From assembly GCF_009884975.1 (NCBI RefSeq), contig NZ_CP041970.1, forward strand, positions 2,976,001 through 3,040,000: DNA of 64,000 nucleotides, read 5' to 3'. The notes under the pieces are model-generated. The model saw nothing but the letters and a program-made list of their open reading frames with translations, had not been told where the DNA came from and made no database searches. The translations under genes and the position numbers were made by a program. This document shows positions 47,331 through 57,215 of the stretch, in pieces. Origin of the DNA: Acinetobacter dispersus (GTDB lineage: Bacteria; Pseudomonadota; Gammaproteobacteria; Pseudomonadales; Moraxellaceae). The stretch's first letter is position 1, and each line of letters opens with the position of its first letter.

Positions 47331-48077
47331 ATGAAATACTCAGAATATCAACCTCGTCCAGATTTATTGAAAGATCGTATTATCCTGATCACAGGCGCTG
47401 GTGATGGGATTGGTCGTGCTGCTGCGATGAGTTATGCCCTGCATGGTGCAACCGTTGTATTACATGGTCGCACCTTGAATAAACTTGAAGTCATTTATGA
47501 TGAAATTGAAGGCTTAGGCGCACCACAACCTGCAATTTTGCCTCTACAACTGTCGACAGCATCAACACATGATTACGAGCTGCTTGTCAGTACGCTGGAG
47601 CAGCAGTTTGGTCGTTTGGATGGTATCTTGCATAACGCAGGCATGTTGGGTGATCGGGTTGAACTGGCACATTATCCTGTCGATGTTTGGGATGATGTAC
47701 TCGCAGTAAATTTGCGTGCACCGTTTGCCCTCACTCAAGCCTTGTTGCCTTTACTAGAGAAATCTGAACATGCCTCGGTGGTATTTACCAGTTCAAGCGT
47801 AGGCCGTGAAGCACGTGCGCTTTGGGGTGCTTATTCAGTGTCTAAAGTTGCAACTGAGGCTATGAGCAAAATCTTTGCAGCAGAAAATACCTACCCAAAC
47901 ATTCGTTTTAACTGCATCAATCCAGGTGGTACTCGTACAGCGATGCGTGCGAAAGCCTATCCAGAGGAAGATCCAAAAGTACTTCCAACACCTGACAGCA
48001 TTATGCCTGCCTATCTTTATCTGATGGGTGATGATAGTTTAGATATGAATGGTCAAAGTATTGATGCTCAAGCTTAA
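47331..48077 (+). CDS. yciK: YciK-type short-chain dehydrogenase/reductase
   Basis: A 248-residue SDR enzyme with the cofactor motif ITGAGDGIGRAAAMSYA, the NAG motif HNAGMLG and the catalytic YSVSK. The opening YQPRPDLLKDRIILITGAGDGIGR is characteristic of YciK proteins. Physiological substrate unknown. An AGGAGG Shine-Dalgarno precedes it, and it lies 30 bp after gph in the same direction. Confidence 0.92.
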   Translation: MKYSEYQPRPDLLKDRIILITGAGDGIGRAAAMSYALHGATVVLHGRTLNKLEVIYDEIEGLGAPQPAILPLQLSTASTHDYELLVSTLEQQFGRLDGILHNAGMLGDRVELAHYPVDVWDDVLAVNLRAPFALTQALLPLLEKSEHASVVFTSSSVGREARALWGAYSVSKVATEAMSKIFAAENTYPNIRFNCINPGGTRTAMRAKAYPEEDPKVLPTPDSIMPAYLYLMGDDSLDMNGQSIDAQA

Positions 48078-48257
48078 TTCAACCCTTACAATAATTCTAA
48101 ATAACATTGAACACTGACCTTAAAGCTGATTTTTTGAGAGAAATGTGTGGTGGATCTTCATTTTTTTAATGGAAAAATGAATCGATCTTCACAGTTTCTC
48201 TGCATTTTTAAGGTACAGTTTTCACATGAGAGACATCCGAAGTCAATAAGGTGCATC

Positions 48258-48641
48258 ATGAAAAATTTTTTCATTATCTTGGTTTTAGGTTCGACAGTCC
48301 TGTTTAGTAGTATGGGGAGTTTTGCGGGCCCGCATGATCGTGACGATGATTCGCGCGGTGGCGGCTGGCAAGGTGGTCGTAACTTTGATCGCCCAGATGG
48401 TGAGAATCGTCAACGCGAACGTCGTATGCGTGAAGAACGTGGTGTAGAGCGCCTAAAACAACATCGTTGGCAGGAAGGCTACGTCATGCCACAACATTAT
48501 CGTGGTAACGGCTATAAAGTCGACTATAAAGACAGTAATCTGCCTCGCCCAGGTCGTAACGAACAGTGGTACAAAATCAACAATGACTACATTTTAGTCA
48601 ACTCAGATGACAACAGTATTATCCGAATCATGGGCTTCTAA
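48258..48641 (+). CDS. RcnB-like periplasmic protein
   Basis: 127 residues with a signal peptide (MKNFFIILVLGSTVLFSSMGSFA) and a mature part first rich in Asp, Arg and Gly (GPHDRDDDSRGGGW...RQRERRMREERG). A compact C-terminal domain follows, with LPRPGRNEQWYKINNDYILVNSDDNSIIRIM, the RcnB pattern. RcnB in E. coli affects nickel/cobalt homeostasis; here the metal role is only inferred. AAGGTG seven bases before the ATG supports this start, and the frame extends to 48147 without a better one. Confidence 0.82.
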   Translation: MKNFFIILVLGSTVLFSSMGSFAGPHDRDDDSRGGGWQGGRNFDRPDGENRQRERRMREERGVERLKQHRWQEGYVMPQHYRGNGYKVDYKDSNLPRPGRNEQWYKINNDYILVNSDDNSIIRIMGF

Positions 48642-48753
48642 GCCCTTTTTCATGGTTCGTCAGAATTAAAGTTGAATAGATGCTTTAGGAATAGATTTAT
48701 CTTTTGATTTTTTTCGTTAGAATCAGAGCAAGTGCTGCATATCTGAGATCAAC

Positions 48754-50106
48754 ATGGCGAAGCAAATGACTGAAAATTCACATAGTACAACAAAAGATTA
48801 TGTGCATTGGTTTCGCCACTCCGCACCTTATATCAATGCCCACCGTGATAAAACTTTCGTTTTGATGTTCTCTGGTGAAGCAGTCCAACACGAAAATTTC
48901 CAGCACATCATCCATGATATTGCCCTATTACATTCTTTAGGGATTCGTTTAATTTTGGTCTACGGCGCACGTCCGCAAATTAATCAAAATCTACTCGAAC
49001 GCAATATCGAAACACCCTTCCATCAAAGTCGTCGCATTACCACACGCGAATCCTTACGTGGTGTCATGAATGCGGTGGGTTCTATTCGTCTAGAAATTGA
49101 AGCCCTTCTCTCCATGGGTTTGGCCAATTCACCGATGTATGGTGCTCGCATTGATGTCGTTTCTGGCAATTTTGTCACCGCAAAACCGTATGGGATTCGC
49201 GATGGCATCGACTTCCAACTGACAGGTGAAGTCCGTTCGATTGACACCGATGCCATTCAACGTCATTTAGACAATCACAATATTGTTTTGCTTGGACCAA
49301 CAGGTTATTCAACCACAGGTGAAGTATTTAATTTACTGGCTGAAGACGTGGCCACTAAAACAGCGACAGCCTTAAAAGCAGATAAACTGATCTTCTTGGG
49401 CGAAAAACAAGGCTTGATGAATGAACAGCAACAGTTATTACGTGAATTAAGTCCACGTCAGCTTGAACCCTATATTCAACAAAACCAACAACAATATCCA
49501 GAATTTGCCTTACACCTCAAACAAGCGCAACAAGCCTCTTTATCTGGCGTACATCGCGTACATTTGATTTCATATGCTTATGACGGCGCACTGATTGAAG
49601 AACTATTCACTCGCGATGGTATTGGTACCTTGATCACCGATGCTCATTATGAAGAAGTGCGTATTGCCAATATTCACGATGTCGGTGGCTTGATTAATCT
49701 ACTGCGTCCGCTGGAACAGGAAGGGATTCTGGTGTATCGCTCTCGCGAACGTCTTGAAAGCGAAATTGAACATTTTGCAGTGATTGAACGCGACGGTATG
49801 ATTTTAGCTTGTGCAGCACTGTACCCAATTCCAGCTGGATCAGATGAAATTCGTTCTGCTGAAATTGCCTGCGTTGCAGTGGATTCAAGCTATCGAAAAT
49901 CCAATCGTGGTAGCCAAATTTTGCAATTCTTGGAAAGCAGGGCCAAACAGCAAGGAATTCAGCGCCTGTTTGTACTGACCACTAGAACCGCTCACTGGTT
50001 CCTAGAGCAAGGCTTTAGCCCTGCCAGCGTAGATGATTTACCCAATGCGCGCCAAGCACTGTATAACTATCAACGTAATTCTCTCGTCTTTAAAAAAGCA
50101 TTGTAG
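48754..50106 (+). CDS. argA: N-acetylglutamate synthase ArgA
   Basis: A 450-residue enzyme for the first step of arginine synthesis (acetyl-CoA plus glutamate). It has an N-terminal amino-acid-kinase-like domain (VLMFSGEAVQHENF, LILVYGARPQINQ, about residues 25-290) and a C-terminal GNAT acetyltransferase domain (AEIACVAVDSSYRKSNRGSQILQFLESRAKQQGIQRLFVLTT, about 300-445). The kinase-like domain usually mediates arginine feedback inhibition. A second ATG four codons in is possible. Confidence 0.95.
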   Translation: MAKQMTENSHSTTKDYVHWFRHSAPYINAHRDKTFVLMFSGEAVQHENFQHIIHDIALLHSLGIRLILVYGARPQINQNLLERNIETPFHQSRRITTRESLRGVMNAVGSIRLEIEALLSMGLANSPMYGARIDVVSGNFVTAKPYGIRDGIDFQLTGEVRSIDTDAIQRHLDNHNIVLLGPTGYSTTGEVFNLLAEDVATKTATALKADKLIFLGEKQGLMNEQQQLLRELSPRQLEPYIQQNQQQYPEFALHLKQAQQASLSGVHRVHLISYAYDGALIEELFTRDGIGTLITDAHYEEVRIANIHDVGGLINLLRPLEQEGILVYRSRERLESEIEHFAVIERDGMILACAALYPIPAGSDEIRSAEIACVAVDSSYRKSNRGSQILQFLESRAKQQGIQRLFVLTTRTAHWFLEQGFSPASVDDLPNARQALYNYQRNSLVFKKAL

Positions 50107-50425
50107 TCATCGCAACGCAGACTGAAGGAGATATTTTTATTTTTGATAAAGATATCTCTACTTCATCATTATCTCTGCTTAAGTGAGTATGAAGAATAAA
50201 TTCACCAATCGATAAAATAAAAAATAATCCAATTAAAAACAATGTTTTATTCAAAAAAAGCTCTTCACCACTTATTCAATCCATAGATAAGATTATGCAA
50301 TTTTCTATTTTGCACTTTTCAGCATAAGCAAAGCCCGATTACTTATTTTTTATGCAATAAAAAAAGTTTTAGTTTAGTTGCTCATCTTATTTAAATCTTT
50401 TGATTTGTCGGGGAGCACAACCAAC
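50107..50425. other. Gap between argA and the sulfonate operon
   Basis: 319 bp without a gene. An imperfect 13-bp stem-loop (50128-50140 with 50146-50158, one G-U pair, no T-run) follows argA and may end or protect its transcript. Further on, ATAAG/CTTAT half-sites at 50324-50346 are a weak candidate for a CysB/Cbl-type activator site of the ssu promoter. I could not fix a promoter. Confidence 0.35.
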
Positions 50426-51418
50426 ATGACCATTTCAATCAATCGTTCATGGGCAACATATAGCATCATCGCAGCAAGTCTTGCCAGCCTGATGGGTGTT
50501 GCAGGTTGTGCAAAAAAACCAGAGCAGCAAGAGACAACAAAACAAGAAACCACAACATTAAATATCGGCTTTCAAAAGTATGGCATCCTGCCGATTCTCA
50601 AAGCAAAAGGTGAATTAGAAAAAAATCTTGCTGCTCAAGGTGTCAATGTTAAGTGGGTTGAATTCCCTGCCGGCCCACAACTGTTAGAGGGTTTAAATGT
50701 TGGCAGTGTGGTCTTTGGTGAGGCAGGTGAAGCACCGCCGATCTTTGCTCAAGCAGCCAATCCGAACTTGGTGTATGTCGCCAACCAACCGCCTGCACCG
50801 ACAGCAGAAGCGTTAATTGTACAAAAAGATTCACCGATTCAATCGATCCAAGATCTGAAAGGTAAACGTGTTGCCTTGAATAAAGGCTCAAATGTTCATT
50901 ACCTCTTACTCAAACTATTAGAAGCAAACAATCTCAGCTTAAACGATATTCAACCTGTTTACCTGCCACCGTCAGATGCACGTGCAGCATTTGAAAAAGG
51001 TGCTGTAGATGCTTGGGTGATTTGGGATCCTTTCTTCGCTGCAGCTGAACATCAAATACATGCCCGCGTGATCGCCACAGGTGAACACTTAGTCAGTAAT
51101 CATCAATTCTATTTGGCCGACCGCCAATTTGCTGAAAGCCACCCTCAGGTTTTAACGACCTTGGTCACCACACTCAATCAAACCACGGATTGGGTCAAAG
51201 CACATCCAGATGATGCAGCCAAATTGCTGGAAAAGCCGACGGGGCTTGAGTTCGATGTCCTAAAAAGTTCCATTTCACGCATGGGTTTTGGGGTTCAACC
51301 CATCTCTGAAAAAGTCGCAAAAGAGCAGCAATACGTCGCCGATGCCTTCTTTGCGCAGAAACTGATTCCGAAGCAGCTTGTGATCCAAGATGCCGTATTA
51401 AAGAACGACGTTAAATAA
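50426..51418 (+). CDS. ssuA: Sulfonate ABC transporter substrate-binding lipoprotein, SsuA (copy 1)
   Basis: 330 residues. The signal ends in the lipobox VAGC (Cys at about residue 26), so it is lipid-anchored. The mature part is an SsuA/NrtA-type periplasmic binding protein with [56 protein letters not shown] and GAVDAWVIWDPFFAAAE. The FGEAGEAPP signature matches alkanesulfonate-binding SsuA. The frame reaches back to 50378, but the ATG at 50426 after GGGGAG is the sensible start. First gene of a five-gene operon. Confidence 0.92.
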   Translation: MTISINRSWATYSIIAASLASLMGVAGCAKKPEQQETTKQETTTLNIGFQKYGILPILKAKGELEKNLAAQGVNVKWVEFPAGPQLLEGLNVGSVVFGEAGEAPPIFAQAANPNLVYVANQPPAPTAEALIVQKDSPIQSIQDLKGKRVALNKGSNVHYLLLKLLEANNLSLNDIQPVYLPPSDARAAFEKGAVDAWVIWDPFFAAAEHQIHARVIATGEHLVSNHQFYLADRQFAESHPQVLTTLVTTLNQTTDWVKAHPDDAAKLLEKPTGLEFDVLKSSISRMGFGVQPISEKVAKEQQYVADAFFAQKLIPKQLVIQDAVLKNDVK

Positions 51419-51430
51419 TTGAGGATCACC

Positions 51431-52417
51431 ATGAAATTGCTATCTAAAGTTTCTGTTTTGGGATTACTGATCTCTACATTTTCACTGGGTGGTTGCCAGA
51501 AGCCAGAGCAGAGTACGGAGAAGGCAACTTCAGCAACTGAAAATACGGCGGTCAAAACCCTATCCATTGGCTTCCAGAAATCTTCCCTCAATTTGTTAGT
51601 TGCCAAACAACAAAAGTTATTTGAGCAGGAATTTCCGAATGCCAAAATTGAATGGCGAGAATTTCCAGCAGGTCCACAAATGCTTGAAGCACTTGCCGTT
51701 GGTGCAGTCGATTTTGGTTATGTCGGCAATACCCCACCCATCTTTGCGCAAGCCGCAGCTAAACCATTGAGCTATGTGGCTTATGAAGTGGTTGCACCAA
51801 CAGGCCAAGCTATATTGGTACATGCCAACGATAAAATCAGCAGCCTGCAAGACTTAAAAGGCAAACGTGTCGCAGTTCAAAAGGGCTCCAGTGCACACGA
51901 ACTTTTGGCAAAAACCTTGCAGAAAGCGGGTCTATCTTGGCAAGACATTCAACCGATCTGGTTACCTCCTGCCGATGCACGCGCAGCCTTTGACAAACAG
52001 GCCGTTGATGCGTGGGCAATTTGGGAACCCTACTTAGGTACAGCAGAACTGCAAGGCCATACCAAAACCTTGGTTGATGGCTCTGCTTTTCCAACCACTT
52101 ATTCTTTTTATATTGGTAATCCTGATTTTATTAAAAAGCATCCTGATTCTGCACCAAAGCTGATTAAGAGCATCAACATTGCGGATCAGTGGATTGTGCA
52201 ACATCAAGATCAGGCATTACAGATTTACGCACAAAGTACGGGGCTGAGCCTTCCTGTGGCGCAACGTGTTTTAGACAAACGACCAAAACCATCGCCTGTG
52301 CACATCCTCACAGCTGAGGTCATAAAGAGTCAGCAACAAATCGCCGATTTATTTAAACAAGAGCAACTCATTCCTGTGCAAATTGATATTCAGCACAGTG
52401 TCTGGTCTGCCCAATAA
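51431..52417 (+). CDS. ssuA: Sulfonate/sulfur-ester ABC transporter substrate-binding lipoprotein (copy 2)
   Basis: 328 residues, paralogous to the preceding protein, again a lipoprotein (SLGGC lipobox). The ligand loop differs: [17 protein letters not shown] instead of FGEAGEAPP, which suggests a different substrate range, perhaps other sulfonates or taurine-like compounds. GAGGATCACC precedes the ATG, 12 bp after copy 1. Both copies must use the single SsuC/SsuB pair. Confidence 0.9.
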   Translation: MKLLSKVSVLGLLISTFSLGGCQKPEQSTEKATSATENTAVKTLSIGFQKSSLNLLVAKQQKLFEQEFPNAKIEWREFPAGPQMLEALAVGAVDFGYVGNTPPIFAQAAAKPLSYVAYEVVAPTGQAILVHANDKISSLQDLKGKRVAVQKGSSAHELLAKTLQKAGLSWQDIQPIWLPPADARAAFDKQAVDAWAIWEPYLGTAELQGHTKTLVDGSAFPTTYSFYIGNPDFIKKHPDSAPKLIKSINIADQWIVQHQDQALQIYAQSTGLSLPVAQRVLDKRPKPSPVHILTAEVIKSQQQIADLFKQEQLIPVQIDIQHSVWSAQ

Positions 52418-52449
52418 ACATTAATTTCATTTTCATAAGGAACATCGAC

Positions 52450-53625
52450 ATGAATATTTTCTGGTTTATCCCCACTCATGGTGACAGTCGTTATTTAGGC
52501 ACCAGCAAGGGTGCTCGTCAGGTCGATCATGCTTATATGAAACAGATTGCAGTTGCCGTGGATAATCTGGGTTATGCAGGCGTACTCATTCCAACAGGAC
52601 GCTCTTGTGAAGATCCTTGGATTACGGCAGCCAGTTTAATTGATGCAACCACCCAGCTTAAGTTTTTAGTCGCACTTCGTCCTGGGCTGACCACACCAGC
52701 ACTTGCTGCACGCATGGCTGCAACTTTTGATCGTCTCTCCAATGGCCGTATCCTGCTCAACCTTGTCACAGGTGGTGATGAACAGGAACTCAAAGGTGAT
52801 GGACTCTATGAAGATCACAGTACCCGTTATCAAACTGCTTCTGAATATGTCAAAATTTGGCGCGAAATTCTCACTCGCTCACATACGGGTGAACCGTTTA
52901 GCTTTCACGGTGAACGTCTCAGTGTGGATGATGCCAAACTGCTCTATCCACCCGTACAAAAACCCTATCCACCGCTTTGGTTCGGTGGCTCATCAGAAGC
53001 TGCAACCGAGCTTGCTGCTGAGCAAGTTGATACCTATTTGACTTGGGGTGAACCTCCTGCTGCCGTAAAAGAAAAGATTGAACATTTACGTGCCAAAGCC
53101 GCAGCCAAAGGCCGTACCCTGAATTATGGCATTCGCTTACACGTTATTGTGCGTGAGACCAATGAACAGGCTTGGGCCGCTGCAGATGAACTGATTCAAT
53201 ACTTAGATGATGCAACGATTGCTGCAGCGCAGAAAAAATTTGCACAAATGGATTCAGTGGGTCAGCAACGTATGGCTGCATTACATGGTGGTCGTAAAGA
53301 TCAACTTGAAGTCTCACCGAACCTATGGGCGGGCATCGGCTTAGTCCGTGGTGGCGCGGGAACCGCTCTAGTGGGTGACCCAGAAACCGTTGCTGCACGA
53401 ATTCAAGAATATGCAGACTTGGGTATTGATACCTTTATTTTCTCAGGTTACCCACATTTGGAAGAGTCAATTCGTTTTGCCGAACTGGTGTTCCCTTTAC
53501 TGCCACTCAAAACCCGTGAAAAACTGGCGCAACCACATTTAACTGGGCCTTTCGGAGAAATCATTGCCAATAACTATGTCCCTGAGACCAAGGAAGCAAA
53601 AACCTTGATCAAGGAGGACGCATGA
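52450..53625 (+). CDS. ssuD: FMNH2-dependent alkanesulfonate monooxygenase SsuD
   Basis: A 391-residue bacterial-luciferase-family enzyme that releases sulfite from alkanesulfonates using reduced flavin. The N-terminal [54 protein letters not shown] and [11 protein letters not shown] blocks are typical of SsuD. Slightly longer than the E. coli enzyme. It needs an FMN reductase, and no ssuE is in this operon. It overlaps ssuC by 4 bp. Confidence 0.96.
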   Translation: MNIFWFIPTHGDSRYLGTSKGARQVDHAYMKQIAVAVDNLGYAGVLIPTGRSCEDPWITAASLIDATTQLKFLVALRPGLTTPALAARMAATFDRLSNGRILLNLVTGGDEQELKGDGLYEDHSTRYQTASEYVKIWREILTRSHTGEPFSFHGERLSVDDAKLLYPPVQKPYPPLWFGGSSEAATELAAEQVDTYLTWGEPPAAVKEKIEHLRAKAAAKGRTLNYGIRLHVIVRETNEQAWAAADELIQYLDDATIAAAQKKFAQMDSVGQQRMAALHGGRKDQLEVSPNLWAGIGLVRGGAGTALVGDPETVAARIQEYADLGIDTFIFSGYPHLEESIRFAELVFPLLPLKTREKLAQPHLTGPFGEIIANNYVPETKEAKTLIKEDA

Positions 53626-54425
53626 GTGCAAAACCTTTTTTGAATGATGTTTCACGTGGAACACAAAAAATAGGCAAAGGCCTCCTGCCGTGGTTGTTTC
53701 CAATTTTACTGATTTTAATTTGGCAAGCAGCTTCTAGTTCAGGTTTGTTGCAAAGTCGGGTCTTGCCTGCCCCAACTGCTGTTGTAAGTGCCTTCTGGCA
53801 CTTACTGATCAGTGGTGAACTTTGGCAGCATGTCAAAGTGAGTGCTGGTCGTGCCTTACTCGGCTTATTGATTGGTGGTGGCTTAGGGTTGGTTTTGGGG
53901 CTATTGAATGGTTCTTCCCGTATCGCATCGACTTTACTGGATACCACCTTACAAATGATCCGTAATATCCCCGCACTGGCCCTGATTCCACTGGTGATTT
54001 TATGGTTTGGGATTGATGAAACTGCCAAGCTATTTTTAGTGGCCGTCGGCGTGTTTTTCCCAATGTACATCAACACTTATCACGGTATCCGCTCGGTTGA
54101 CCCACAACTGATCGAAATGGGAAAAAGTTACGGACTCAATCGTTGGCAACTTTATAAAGACATTATTTTACCAGGTGCGATGCCCTCGATTTTAGTTGGG
54201 CTACGATTCTCTTTAGGTCTGGTTTGGGTGCTGCTCATCGTGGCTGAAACCATTTCTGCGCAAGCAGGAATTGGATATATGACCATGAATGCACGAGAGT
54301 TTTTACAAACAGATATCGTCTTGGTCGGGATTTTACTGTATGCCTTGCTCGGAAAATTAGCAGATGTATTGGCTCAAGTGTTGGAACGTTATCTACTGCG
54401 CTGGCATGCAGGTTATCAAAAATAA
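53622..54425 (+). CDS. ssuC: Sulfonate ABC transporter permease SsuC
   Basis: A 267-residue inner-membrane permease of the NitT/TauT/SsuC type, with about six membrane helices and the EAA loop [35 protein letters not shown]. The start overlaps the ssuD stop as ATGA. It forms the channel for sulfonates delivered by the two binding lipoproteins. Confidence 0.95.
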   Translation: MSAKPFLNDVSRGTQKIGKGLLPWLFPILLILIWQAASSSGLLQSRVLPAPTAVVSAFWHLLISGELWQHVKVSAGRALLGLLIGGGLGLVLGLLNGSSRIASTLLDTTLQMIRNIPALALIPLVILWFGIDETAKLFLVAVGVFFPMYINTYHGIRSVDPQLIEMGKSYGLNRWQLYKDIILPGAMPSILVGLRFSLGLVWVLLIVAETISAQAGIGYMTMNAREFLQTDIVLVGILLYALLGKLADVLAQVLERYLLRWHAGYQK

Positions 54426-54438
54426 TAAGGACATAACG

Positions 54439-55239
54439 ATGAGTAACTTAAATTTAAACTTCTACGATAACAACCTGATTCAGCCCGTTGCTGAACCAGA
54501 AACTGTAACCTCGCCAGACAATGGTGCTCATATTCTGATTGAGCAGCTATATAAATTTTATGGCGAGGTCAAAGTCCTTGAAGACCTTGATCTGAACATT
54601 CAAGCGGGTGAGTTTGTTGCCATCGTTGGTCGTAGCGGCTGTGGTAAAAGCACCCTGCTCCGTTTGATTGCCCAACTTGAAAAGGCCAGTTATGGCGAAA
54701 TCAAGTTTCAATCCGCTCGCAATTTTCGTGAAGGCATTACCAACCACGATATTCGTGTCATGTTCCAAGATCCACGCCTGTTACCATGGAAAAGCATTAT
54801 ACAAAACGTACAATTGGGGTTGCCTAAAAATCAGCATCTGCTTGCAGAAGCATTGTTAGAAAAAGTCGGGCTAAAAGACAAAGCGACGCAATGGCCAGCT
54901 CAGCTCTCAGGTGGACAACGCCAACGCGCTGCGCTTGCACGAGCGCTTTCCCATACACCCCGTATTTTACTGTTAGATGAACCACTCGGCGCATTAGATG
55001 CACTGACTCGGTTGGAAATGCAGAACTTGATTGAGCGTCTTTGGAAAGAACAAGGTTTTACTGCCATCTTGGTTACGCATGATGTCAGTGAAGCGGTACA
55101 ACTTGCCGATCGGATTATTCTTTTGGATCAAGGGCATATCGCCCATAGTTTTCAGGTCAATCTACCACGACCACGTAAAAAAAGTATTGCATTCGCTCAA
55201 CTCGAGCAACAAGTCCTCGATGCGGTTTTAGCCACCTAA
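54439..55239 (+). CDS. ssuB: Sulfonate ABC transporter ATPase SsuB
   Basis: A 266-residue ABC ATPase with Walker [10 protein letters not shown], the Q-loop in [10 protein letters not shown], signature [15 protein letters not shown], Walker [13 protein letters not shown] and the H-loop VTHDVSEAV. The frame extends to 54364 inside ssuC, but the ATG at 54439 after AAGGACATAACG is the better start. Last gene of the operon; no clear terminator follows. Confidence 0.95.
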   Translation: MSNLNLNFYDNNLIQPVAEPETVTSPDNGAHILIEQLYKFYGEVKVLEDLDLNIQAGEFVAIVGRSGCGKSTLLRLIAQLEKASYGEIKFQSARNFREGITNHDIRVMFQDPRLLPWKSIIQNVQLGLPKNQHLLAEALLEKVGLKDKATQWPAQLSGGQRQRAALARALSHTPRILLLDEPLGALDALTRLEMQNLIERLWKEQGFTAILVTHDVSEAVQLADRIILLDQGHIAHSFQVNLPRPRKKSIAFAQLEQQVLDAVLAT

Positions 55240-55449
55240 AGCCGCATTCATTTGCACTAAAATGTGACCAAAATAATAAAAAATTAGCGCTCTTTTTCCC
55301 TGATCAGAAAAAAATTATTTACAAAATATGTATGCATTTTTTTAGATTTCAATAATTATCAAATACATCGTTAGCATTGGCCTAAAAAGTATATTTTTTT
55401 CGATAAAAAAATTGCGCAATTGTGCACAAATCCGACAATTTATCTTACA

Positions 55450-56094
55450 ATGTCAATGACATTTTTTGAATCAAGCTCGCAGATGGAACAGAAGAAAAGT
55501 ACACAAAAGCGCAATCAACTGCTGAATGCTGCCCTAGATGTTTTTTCCGTCTATGGGTTTAGTGGTGCCAGCCTCGATGAGATTGCACAGCTCGCAAATA
55601 TGCATAAATCGAATATTTTCTATTACTATGAAAATAAAGAATCGCTTTATGTCGAAGTGCTCACCACTGTATTGCAAAAGTGGCTTGCACCCTTACAAAC
55701 CTTAGAGTCTGAGCTTGAGCCAACTGAAGCACTTACTCACTATTTGATTCAAAAAATTGAAAGCTCACGTGATCAACCGAAAGCATCACGTTTATTTGCT
55801 CTTGAGATTATTCAAGGTGCGCCGCATATTTTGCCAATCTTAAAAGGGCCTTTGAAAAAGCTATTTAAGCGCAAAACCAAGGTGATTCAAACTTGGCAAG
55901 AACAAGGCAAATTGTCGGCAGAGGTCGATCCAGAACTATTGATTCTCAACATTTGGGCGATCACGCAAAATTACGCTGATTTTTCGACGCAAATGGAAAT
56001 GGTCACAGGCAAAACTTTGCGTAACCGTAGCATGTATCAACGTACCATCGAACATACTATCCATGTGATGCTATACGGCGTGTTGCCTCGTTAA
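55450..56094 (+). CDS. TetR-family regulator, RutR-like
   Basis: About 214 residues. The helix-turn-helix (GFSGASLDEIAQLANMHKSNIFYYYENKESLYVEVL) and the C-terminal pattern (PKASRLFALEIIQGAPHILPILKGPLKKL...LILNIWAITQNYADFSTQMEMVTGKTL) match the RutR subfamily, which in E. coli senses uracil. No rut or pyrimidine genes are nearby. Adjacency to the ssu operon suggests, but does not show, a link to sulfonate or nitrogen use. The start is uncertain: ATGs at 55450, 55456 and 55483 are all possible and none has a strong Shine-Dalgarno. Confidence 0.85.
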   Translation: MSMTFFESSSQMEQKKSTQKRNQLLNAALDVFSVYGFSGASLDEIAQLANMHKSNIFYYYENKESLYVEVLTTVLQKWLAPLQTLESELEPTEALTHYLIQKIESSRDQPKASRLFALEIIQGAPHILPILKGPLKKLFKRKTKVIQTWQEQGKLSAEVDPELLILNIWAITQNYADFSTQMEMVTGKTLRNRSMYQRTIEHTIHVMLYGVLPR

Positions 56095-56137
56095 GTTTTC
56101 TTCTAAAAGCCTTAATTTTAGCGATTGGCGTACACTT

Positions 56138-56165
56138 AAAAGCGACTAACAAAGTCGCTTTTTTC
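56138..56165 (+). terminator. Rho-independent terminator after the RutR-like gene
   Basis: AAAAGCGACT and AGTCGCTTTT around a five-base loop, followed by further Ts. Typical strength. Confidence 0.88.
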
Positions 56166-56342
56166 TATTAAGTACTTGAGAATGTTATTAAGTTTACCTA
56201 AATAAAATTATAGAACGTGAAAAATCACGGACAAACCATTCCAATATACAGAAAACTGAACCAACATTAATTAAGATTATGATATTAAATATAAAAAATT
56301 AATAATTTTGTTCAAGCTGTATTATATTAATTTTAGGAAACT

Positions 56343-57026
56343 TTAAAGTCCTGAAAGCACCAATTTCGCTTGTGAATGCCCATTATTAGCGGCTTTGCTA
56401 TACCACTCAAAAGCCTTCTTATCATCTTGTACTACACCCTGGCCATTCTGATACATCGATCCAAGATTATATTGTGCCTGAGCATTACCTTGATTAGCCG
56501 CTTTGCCATACCATTCAAATGCTTTTTCATAATTTTGTACAACGCCTTCACCGTTGTCATACATCAACGCAAGGTTAGTCTGTGCAACATCATCTCCCTG
56601 TATAGCTGATTTTTCATACCACTCAAATGCCTTTTTATCATTTTGGGCTACACCCTGACCGCTATAGTACATAAATCCAAGAGCATTTTGTGCCATTGCA
56701 AATCCTTGATTAGCTACTAAACTGTATAGTTCAAATGCTTTTTTATCATCTTTTTCTACACCTTGGCCATTCTGATACAGCAATCCAAGATTATATTGTG
56801 CAGCAGCAACTCCCTGAACAGCTGATTTTTTATACCATTCAAATGCTTTCTCATAATTCTGTATAACTCCTTGGCCATTTGCATATACCCATCCAAGGTT
56901 ATATTGTGCTAGCGCATCACCATTTTCAGCTTTTCTTAATAAATCATTTGAGAGCGTTGGATTTGCTAAGATTTCCATAGAAAAGACCAGTCCACAAGCA
57001 ATAGCGATAAGTCTGAAAATTTTCAT
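56343..57026 (-). CDS. Secreted Sel1-repeat protein
   Basis: 227 residues: a signal peptide (MKIFRLIAIACGLVFSMEILA), then five complete and one partial Sel1-like repeats of 36 residues (pattern AQYNLGxxYxNGQGVxxNxxKAFEWYxKAAxQG). These form an alpha-solenoid that usually mediates protein-protein contacts in the periplasm. The repeats are also similar at DNA level, with a 108-bp period, so the gene may expand or contract by recombination. It stands alone between the RutR-like gene and the nucleosidase gene. Partner unknown. Confidence 0.9.
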   Translation of the reverse strand: MKIFRLIAIACGLVFSMEILANPTLSNDLLRKAENGDALAQYNLGWVYANGQGVIQNYEKAFEWYKKSAVQGVAAAQYNLGLLYQNGQGVEKDDKKAFELYSLVANQGFAMAQNALGFMYYSGQGVAQNDKKAFEWYEKSAIQGDDVAQTNLALMYDNGEGVVQNYEKAFEWYGKAANQGNAQAQYNLGSMYQNGQGVVQDDKKAFEWYSKAANNGHSQAKLVLSGL

Positions 57027-57215
57027 TTTCTGCCTTTAAATTAGAGTTACATTTAATTCTTTAAATTATTAATAATACGTTATAAAGATAAAAACTTAGA
57101 GGTATTTAACATAATGGTTCTCTTAAGAATTCACCACAAAACCATTATTTATTTTCAATATCTTATAAACAAAACAATGTTTATCCATACAGACTACAGC
57201 GTTAAACCTTTGCAT

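Noticed and set aside
50324..50346. CysB/Cbl-like site in front of the ssu operon
   Set aside because: ATAAG-N13-CTTAT occurs easily by chance in AT-rich DNA; mentioned only as a weak candidate.
53609..54076. 155-codon open frame antisense to ssuC
   Set aside because: Lies inside a well-supported permease gene; composition is that of a shadow frame.
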